Source: Labia minor
Lineage: Eukaryota > Arthropoda > Insecta > Dermaptera > Spongiphoridae
Length of the DNA: 64,000 nucleotides
Assembly (NCBI GenBank): GCA_963082975.1
Contig: OY720348.1
Coordinates: 67,977,719-68,041,718 of the forward strand
Reading direction: 5' to 3'
In this document: piece after piece, positions 58,030-64,000 of the stretch
How positions within the stretch are numbered: the stretch's first letter is position 1
Layout: each line of letters opens with the position of its first letter
The notes under the pieces: generated by a model
Seen by the model: the letters and a program-made list of their open reading frames with translations, nothing else
The model's database searches: none
What the model was told of the DNA's origin: nothing
Position numbers and translations under genes: made by a program

Positions 58030-58741
58030 ATATATATCATATTAAACACCAAAGTTGCATTATATTTAAGTTTTTATATAATAATCCATTTTGTTTATTT
58101 TATTATTAATTTATTAAATTATTAATTATATTAAATAATTATAACGAATCATAGATAATACACTATAAATTGTTTTCTATCTACAGTTCTATTGTAAAAT
58201 AACTGGATACTTGATTTATCCACGGTTCGTTTTCATTTCATTACTTTTCGATTTTATTATTCTAACTAAAAGTTAAAGTTTCGCCGTGGACTTTAACGTT
58301 TTTAAAAACAATTTTATTTGATTTATAGAATTATAGTTTCTATTATTTATTATAATATTAAGAATACAAATATTAAACTGAGTTCGTTTCAATTGGAACT
58401 CAGATTATGCTCCTTAAGGGGGATATTGGAATTTGGAATAATAACGGTATACTAAATAACACTGGTGTCGGTGATTAGCAATTAATCTCGAAAATAAGAG
58501 GGTGGTGGGGCAAAGCCTCCAGCCAATACCCAATGACTAATGGACTCCGAGATGCAAGGAGAATATGCTTTATACAAGGTTTTCCTGGTCACTCAGCACT
58601 GATGATTAGTAAGAAGTGAGTCTCCCCAATTAATGGCTGACTCCTAGGAATTAAGCCTATAACTTATATTTAAGGATAAATAGATGCCATGAAATTCTTC
58701 ATTATGAAATCTTTAATTTCATCTTTCTACGAAACATCTTA

Positions 58742-58800
58742 TTTTTTAATTGTGTTAAAACTATTTTCGTCCCACAATGTCATGGACCACGCCTTACTAT
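58742..58800 (-). mobile_element. LINE fragment
   Basis: Minus-strand SKAWSMTLWDENSF aligns with CEAWSMTLGDESRF of the LINE at 8395-8860. About 60 bp remain, without a tail. Confidence 0.6.
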
Positions 58801-59743
58801 TTTTATAGATTTTATAGATTTTATTTTGATATTCTTTCATCAAACTTAATCTTATTATTATATAAACAAAAATTAGATTGAGTGGGAAAAAAATGAAAAT
58901 ATATAAATATATATATAAAATCAAACATTTATTTAAAAAATAAAAAATCTTTTTTTTTTAATATAAATATTTAATTAAATAAGTTTTACTTTACTGTCTG
59001 TAAAGTTATAAGTATACAGTTATTTCTTGGTGGATGTTCACTTTCTTATGTTAAACAATCCAAATGACGTGAATGAAAATACATATCTGAGGGTTCTCTT
59101 CACTTCTATTTCATTTCTGAAAAGACCTTTGTTAGGTTCCGAAATTTATGCAATAATGAGTTCTTCCGGATGCTCTTCGAATACAAAGGGCTCAGCTTTT
59201 GTCACTGTATTTATACATTTTAATTTAATTGAAGAACTTGTAACCTATTAAAATTTTTAATGTTTACACGCTGATGGAGTGACAAAATCATTTTCTTTTG
59301 TTAACAAAGACTGCGTTTTGTGAACTTTAACAATTTATGCAAATAATTATATTTGAATAAACAATATCATTGAATTTTTTTAAAAGAACTCCCCAAAACA
59401 AAAATAAATCTTAATTTACTTTATTTTTTTTTAACTTTTTGAATAGTTTGGACTTTACTTTGTTTTTTTTAACTTAAATAACATCTAGATATTTCTTTTT
59501 CTTAAAACAACTTCTTCAATTTCATTTAATTTATTTAATAATGCATGGCGTGTTTACACACACGAGGGACAACAAAATATTGGAAACAAAGGAAATTTTG
59601 GTAAAGAACACCTGTGATCAAAAGTATGAATAGGACAATAAGATTCACCGGTAAGAAATTGAAACAAAGAGACATTCCTGGTGTCAAAAACAATAAAACC
59701 CCGTGAAAAATTTAATGATTGAAAAATTTATAATAATGAATAT
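58801..59743. other. LNX intron 3 or downstream, no exon recognised
   Basis: AT-rich. The ORF at 59027-59251 has no recognisable domain. Confidence 0.35.
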
Positions 59744-59860
59744 TGGGAGCGGTGTATTGGGAGGGGAACGTGGGGGAGCGACGTTCCCTTAACTTTTTTC
59801 AGAACCGGGACGCGTTCCAGTACTTTTTCATATCCCGACAACTCCCACCTAAATCTACTA
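59744..59860. repeat. Fragment of the hAT-like MITE at 31405-31642
   Basis: GGTGTATTGGGAGGGGAACG and TACTTTTTCATATC match the right half of 31405-31642 in inverted orientation. Confidence 0.65.
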
Positions 59861-60288
59861 TTAGGATTTCCTTTTTTGTCAAGCAACTCATCTTGATTCA
59901 TACTATAATGTACTTCCAAAGAGAGGCTCCACTTGTTCATGCTAAGACAGTTAAACCAAGAAAGAAGGCGAGGTTAACATTTCATGCGCTCAGCTAAATT
60001 ATATATAAAAATTAGAAGTGGGGGTTTTACTAAAAAATGCTAACCCGTGGAAATTTTCTTTTCTTTTCTGAACGTGACATGATTATTTTAATATTGAAAT
60101 TATATAAAATTATTAAAATACTCAATAATTAAGTATTTCAATAAGAAAATATATAAAAACAAAAGAATGGGAAATTCGAAATTTGCCAAAAAATGTTTGT
60201 GCCATGCGCGAACATATAAATAGAAAGATCTTTTGAAATTCTATTTCATCTAATTGTAACTATCCAATGCTTTTATTTAAAAAAAAAA

Positions 60289-60530
60289 CTCTTATTTTTG
60301 TACATCCTACGCCTATTAAATCGATTATATCAATGCGGTGTCCTATCAACCTTTACCTTCAATTTTTGATCGGAGGCGCTACTTTTTATCAAGTAGCTTC
60401 CCAATTTTGACCCAGGGAACTGGGTTGTCTCCGTCCCATAGACCCCAGCATGAGAAATTCCCTTGCCAAGCCCCAACCCGGGCCTACGAGAATGTGTGCC
60501 AGCTACGCTACCCCCTACCCTGTGGTGCCT
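60289..60530 (-). mobile_element. SINE family 2, copy 4
   Basis: Minus strand: tRNA-like GGTAGCGTAGCTGGC preserved at about 60498-60512; 3' side runs into a T tract (plus-strand poly(A) at about 60278-60288). A short deletion removes part of the body. Confidence 0.82.
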
Positions 60531-61481
60531 TCTTCTTTAAAAGAAATAACATCTTGGCTAAGATAATTGATTTGACCTTTAGGTACTATTAAATACATTT
60601 CATTTAAGATTTTCAACTTAAAAATTAAATATTCAGAAAGATGAACATTTCAATAAATGATAAATTGAAATATTTAATTTGTTTTCATATTGATCGTAAT
60701 TTTATCAATATATCAAAAAACTTTTATTAATTTTTTTTTTAATTTTTAGGCTGGAATTTTTATATATAAATCACTTGGCGATGTAGATATAATTTTGCCC
60801 AGTAAGAGAGGATGTTGAGAAGGGTTATTGCTTTGCTCTGGCCAGGGCTATTCAGTTATTATTTAGGGAAATTCAAGGCAATGTTATACTCCGTGGGACA
60901 ACTTTTTCATGAGCGGAAACGGAAACAGCATCCGTTTTAGCTACTACGGTTTTAACAATCTATTATGGAAATACATTGATTAATTTTTTGAAAAAAATAT
61001 AAATTTCTCTTTCCATTGTTTAATAAATTAACTATAGAACAATTAATTATTTGAGTTTCAAAATGGATTTAATTCAAAAAATTGTTATTTAATACCCGTT
61101 CTCTTTTGATATTTATTTATTTATTTATGTAATGGAAGAAGAATGAAATGGGAAATCATTTAACTAATTCCTAAATTCCATCTAAAACAGCCCTTCGTTT
61201 TATCGACAAGCAAAAAAATAGTTTAGAACCCTGACATTAACAAAGAAAATAAAAAAAGTACAGACTTGGAGAGGAGTGGAGGGGAGAGAGAGAGGAGGCG
61301 AGATCGTTCTGACCTCGCTTCTTTGACAAAATTCAAAAGAAAAGTATAAATATAATATATAACTTGGGAATTATATAATTTATTTACAATCTATTATTAT
61401 ATGTTTATGCATAAATTATCCAAAGTTTTTTCAACAAATTTTATTTAACAGAATAAATAAGAATATTTGACAAAAACATAT
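60531..61481. other. No gene recognised
   Basis: AT-rich, with a GA-rich stretch at 61270-61300. A splice-flanked open 52-nt segment (60750-60801) is out of phase for LNX. Confidence 0.35.
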
Positions 61482-62290
61482 TTAAACGATGTGGTCACCG
61501 TCTACTTCAATTAGTGATTTCCATTTACTTGGCAGACGGTCGATTCCACGAACTAAGAAGACACGACTCTTAGAGGCGATCCATCTTTTGACATCGGCCA
61601 CCAAGTAATCCAAATGGTCGTAAATCTTCAGTTTTTTAAAGAGCGGTTGATCAATAACAAATTTCATTGGAATTGACCTCCCAATAGATGATTCCGCTTC
61701 TGTCCCTGCTCACGCACCACATTGCCTTCTTACGTTGGACATGTTTCGGTATTCCTTTGGGGGAAACACCTGGCGAAACGCAAACCTTCTTTCTTTTGAC
61801 TTTTTTGAAGTGAAGCCATGATTCATCCCCAGTGATAAAATTCTTCAAAAATGGTGTTTGTTCGTTTCTCGTAACTCGGTAAAAATTCAATCGCGATCAA
61901 CTTTGTTGTTATTGGAGTGTTTGTGGGGACCCAACCAGCAACTTTCCACACTTTCCAAGCTGTTTGAGGCGACGAACAACCGTAGACTGCCTTATATTGA
62001 AGTCTTCAGTCAGCATTCGTGTTGTCAGGCTCTCGTCCTCTTCCACGACTGTTAAAAGAACCTGATCGAAATCCGATGGCGGACCTCTTCCTGACTTATC
62101 CTCCGAGCTGATATCACTGTTTTGAAACGGGCAAAGTACTTCCTACACTGACTTTCACTGATTGTGAAAAAAAATCATGGAGATCGCGAAATGACTGATG
62201 CTTTCCATCCTTTCTCTAAGTGATAGAGCATAATACGATGTATGACGAATATAGTTTTTGGCACGCATTTTGTTAAACAGTAGAGAAGTT
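61482..62290 (-). pseudogene. Mariner transposase pseudogene, fourth family
   Basis: Minus-strand order: ISESQCRKYFARFKTVISAR (about 62100-62160), ITGDESWLHFKKVKRKKV, then RDRSGIIYWE (about 61690-61720), HLDYLVADVKRWIASKS and a C-terminus LPSKWKSLIEVDGDHIV (61482-61535). The first catalytic aspartate block (GDES) is intact, the HDN/SPD region between 61625 and 61690 is deleted, and frames change several times. No terminal repeats identified. Confidence 0.85.
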
Positions 62291-63781
62291 TTTCTTACAA
62301 AAATAATAAACGAAATGCTATTTTTCACTGCTCTATACAATTAAATTAATTCAATTAAAAAAATTGTTTAGATTTAATTATTATAAAAATGTCTATCTAC
62401 CCTATACTAATTTTAAAAAAATCACTAATAGGTAAAAGATTGGAAGAGTGGCTAGGACTGGGTTCATGTCTTAATGTGACCATCGAGTTGGTTCCTCTTA
62501 ATCTCATTCCAACAGTTGGAAGCCACTCTCAAAGTGAAACTGGATTATGTGCTACCACTCACTCAACCTTAGATCTATTATATGACACATAGATGCATGA
62601 ATAGCTATACTGGCTAAATCAGGGTGAGCACTTTAAAGGTGCAAAACTTTTTTCAAGAATATTAGAAAACAATTCATTGCTTGTTGAAAATTATGGAATG
62701 GAATTTTCCAAATTCTGCTCTAATGTCAACTTTCAAATCAAATTTTTAATTTAACTAATATGTGAATCAAAATTAAAAAAAAAAAATGATTCACAATGAA
62801 ACCACATACTGTATGAGCTAGTGATGCACGATCCGATGTAACTTGATGATTGGAAATATTCGAAACTCGAGTACCATTAGCGGGCAAAAATTCATTGCGG
62901 ACATTTTCCCATCGACACCGTAGATTTTTACCTCATTTAACTATTCTCATCGGAATGTCACAAAATTTTTACTGTTATCTTTAGACAAGAAAAACGTTTT
63001 AAAATATTTATTTAGGTGTATCAGCTTGCAATAAAAGTTAACTAATTAGAAATGTGTATACTGAATGTAAATGTTGCGAACATTAAACTTTCTATAAATA
63101 TTAGATGAAATGTAATACAAGCATAACTTATCTCATTGTATACAATCGGCTTCCAACACGTTATTGAATTTCGAATCATCGTCCTTTCTTCTTGTTAACA
63201 ACCTAAACAAATTGTTTAGACAGCACCTAGCAATAGTTTTAAAATTAGAGTGTAAACTTTTGCTCGGTACGGATCTTTGTCCCACATTACTCTATATACA
63301 TCTGAGTTATTTTCACTTATAATTATATAATTTGAGACTTTTTTCAAGGGAATATTTAGGAAGAAATTTTTGGGATTCTGGATCTTTCCAAGACCAAATG
63401 TGCCCAAGATTCATTTGGTATGTTGGTATTATTTTGGGCTGAATAGAATACTGATATTATATATATTGTGCTTTTGAATATTTTTAATAATATAATAATT
63501 GAAATGATTTTTAAATATTAAAAAATAAAATAAAAATTTAAATATTATGAACATTCTTTGTAGGGAAATTGCTAGAATTATTCATTTTATATTCGCTGTC
63601 GGAAATCAATCAATAAGAGGCTGAACGACAACATGTAGTATTATATAAATTTTTAATAATTAATTTTTGCGGTTATTGAATAGATATTGATATAATATAA
63701 GGCCTATGTACAAATAGAGGTACATAAGAATAGTGTGACGTACTTTCATGGAAATCGGTTCAGCCAATTTTGAGTCTATAA
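62291..63781. other. No gene recognised
   Basis: AT-rich DNA with ORFs of 60-70 codons and no known domain. 63575-63605 holds the phrase TATATTCGCTGTCGGAAAT shared with the foldback arms at 56.4 and 57.0 kb. Confidence 0.35.
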
Positions 63782-64000
63782 CAGGCCTGGCCAACCCAAA
63801 TGACTCCCTGGGCATCTTTGATTAGGAGCAATGCTAGAGGGGCCGCATTTTAGGGAAACGTGCTTTTAGAAATGTTAAAGAAATAAAATACGTAATTTAC
63901 GAATAAACTCTTTATTGTTTCAATTAAATTTGGAGTCCTATCTAATGTGAAATTTGTTTTTCTTTATTAAATAATTATAATTATTTCAATTATATTCTCT
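63782..64000. mobile_element. hAT-type element, left end only, runs off the window
   Basis: CAGGCCTGGCCAACCCAAA, then a GGGGCCGCATTTTAGGG subterminal block, as at the left end of 34178-34444. No right end before 64000. Confidence 0.7.

Noticed and set aside
60750-60801. Splice-flanked open segment considered as LNX exon 4
   Set aside because: LNX exon 3 ends in phase 1; reading this segment in the required frame meets a TAA at once, and the peptide does not resemble the LNX linker or PDZ1.

Overview
This is a strongly AT-rich, intron-bearing, repeat-choked eukaryotic nuclear window. It is most likely from an arthropod: it carries two sarcolamban-type micropeptide ORFs (a family known from arthropods), several mariner families, GTF2IRD2-like hAT sequences and tRNA-derived SINEs. 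I cannot name the species. Unique coding sequence is only about 1 kb of the 64 kb, and most of the short ORFs are transposon debris.

Genes supported by the sequence: (1) a two-exon minus-strand gene at 2399-3167 for a 102-residue protein like isoform 2 of vertebrate POLR1D; (2) a 31-codon single-pass membrane micropeptide at 10142-10237 (+); (3) a 32-codon sarcolamban-type micropeptide at 32229-32327 (+), which aligns with the first without gaps, both having a splice donor 3-5 nt after the stop; (4) the first three coding exons of an LNX-type RING/PDZ E3 ligase (+) at 44067-44344, 50730-50822 and 57361-57476, whose PDZ part must lie beyond the right edge; (5) an unrecognised 64-codon ORF at 45425-45619, inside LNX intron 1, perhaps a retrocopy.

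Layout: 1-2.3 kb, a SINE and two hAT MITEs with exact 8-bp target duplications; 2.4-3.2 kb, the POLR1D-like gene; 3.2-9.3 kb, AT-rich DNA, a dead mariner, a LINE 3' end and a hAT MITE; 9.77-10.24 kb, the first micropeptide exon; 10.4-31.7 kb, foldbacks, two related mariner/retroposon composites, mariner MITEs, a 0.9-kb palindrome, a ten-unit tandem array and families A, B, C and D; 32.0-32.3 kb, the second micropeptide exon; 32.7-43.3 kb, more of the same families plus a tandem duplication preserving the empty site of a MITE; 43.9-57.5 kb, LNX with introns full of transposons, including a 2.3-kb hAT; 57.5-64 kb, MITEs, a SINE and a dead mariner.

The genes show no operon-like or pathway relationship. 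The two micropeptides probably act together as SERCA regulators. Many repeats are linked by shared modules: a roughly 80-bp AT-rich monomer recurs inside several hAT MITEs and is amplified about tenfold at 22.0-22.9 kb, and families B and C share a core with GACGTCA-like sites.
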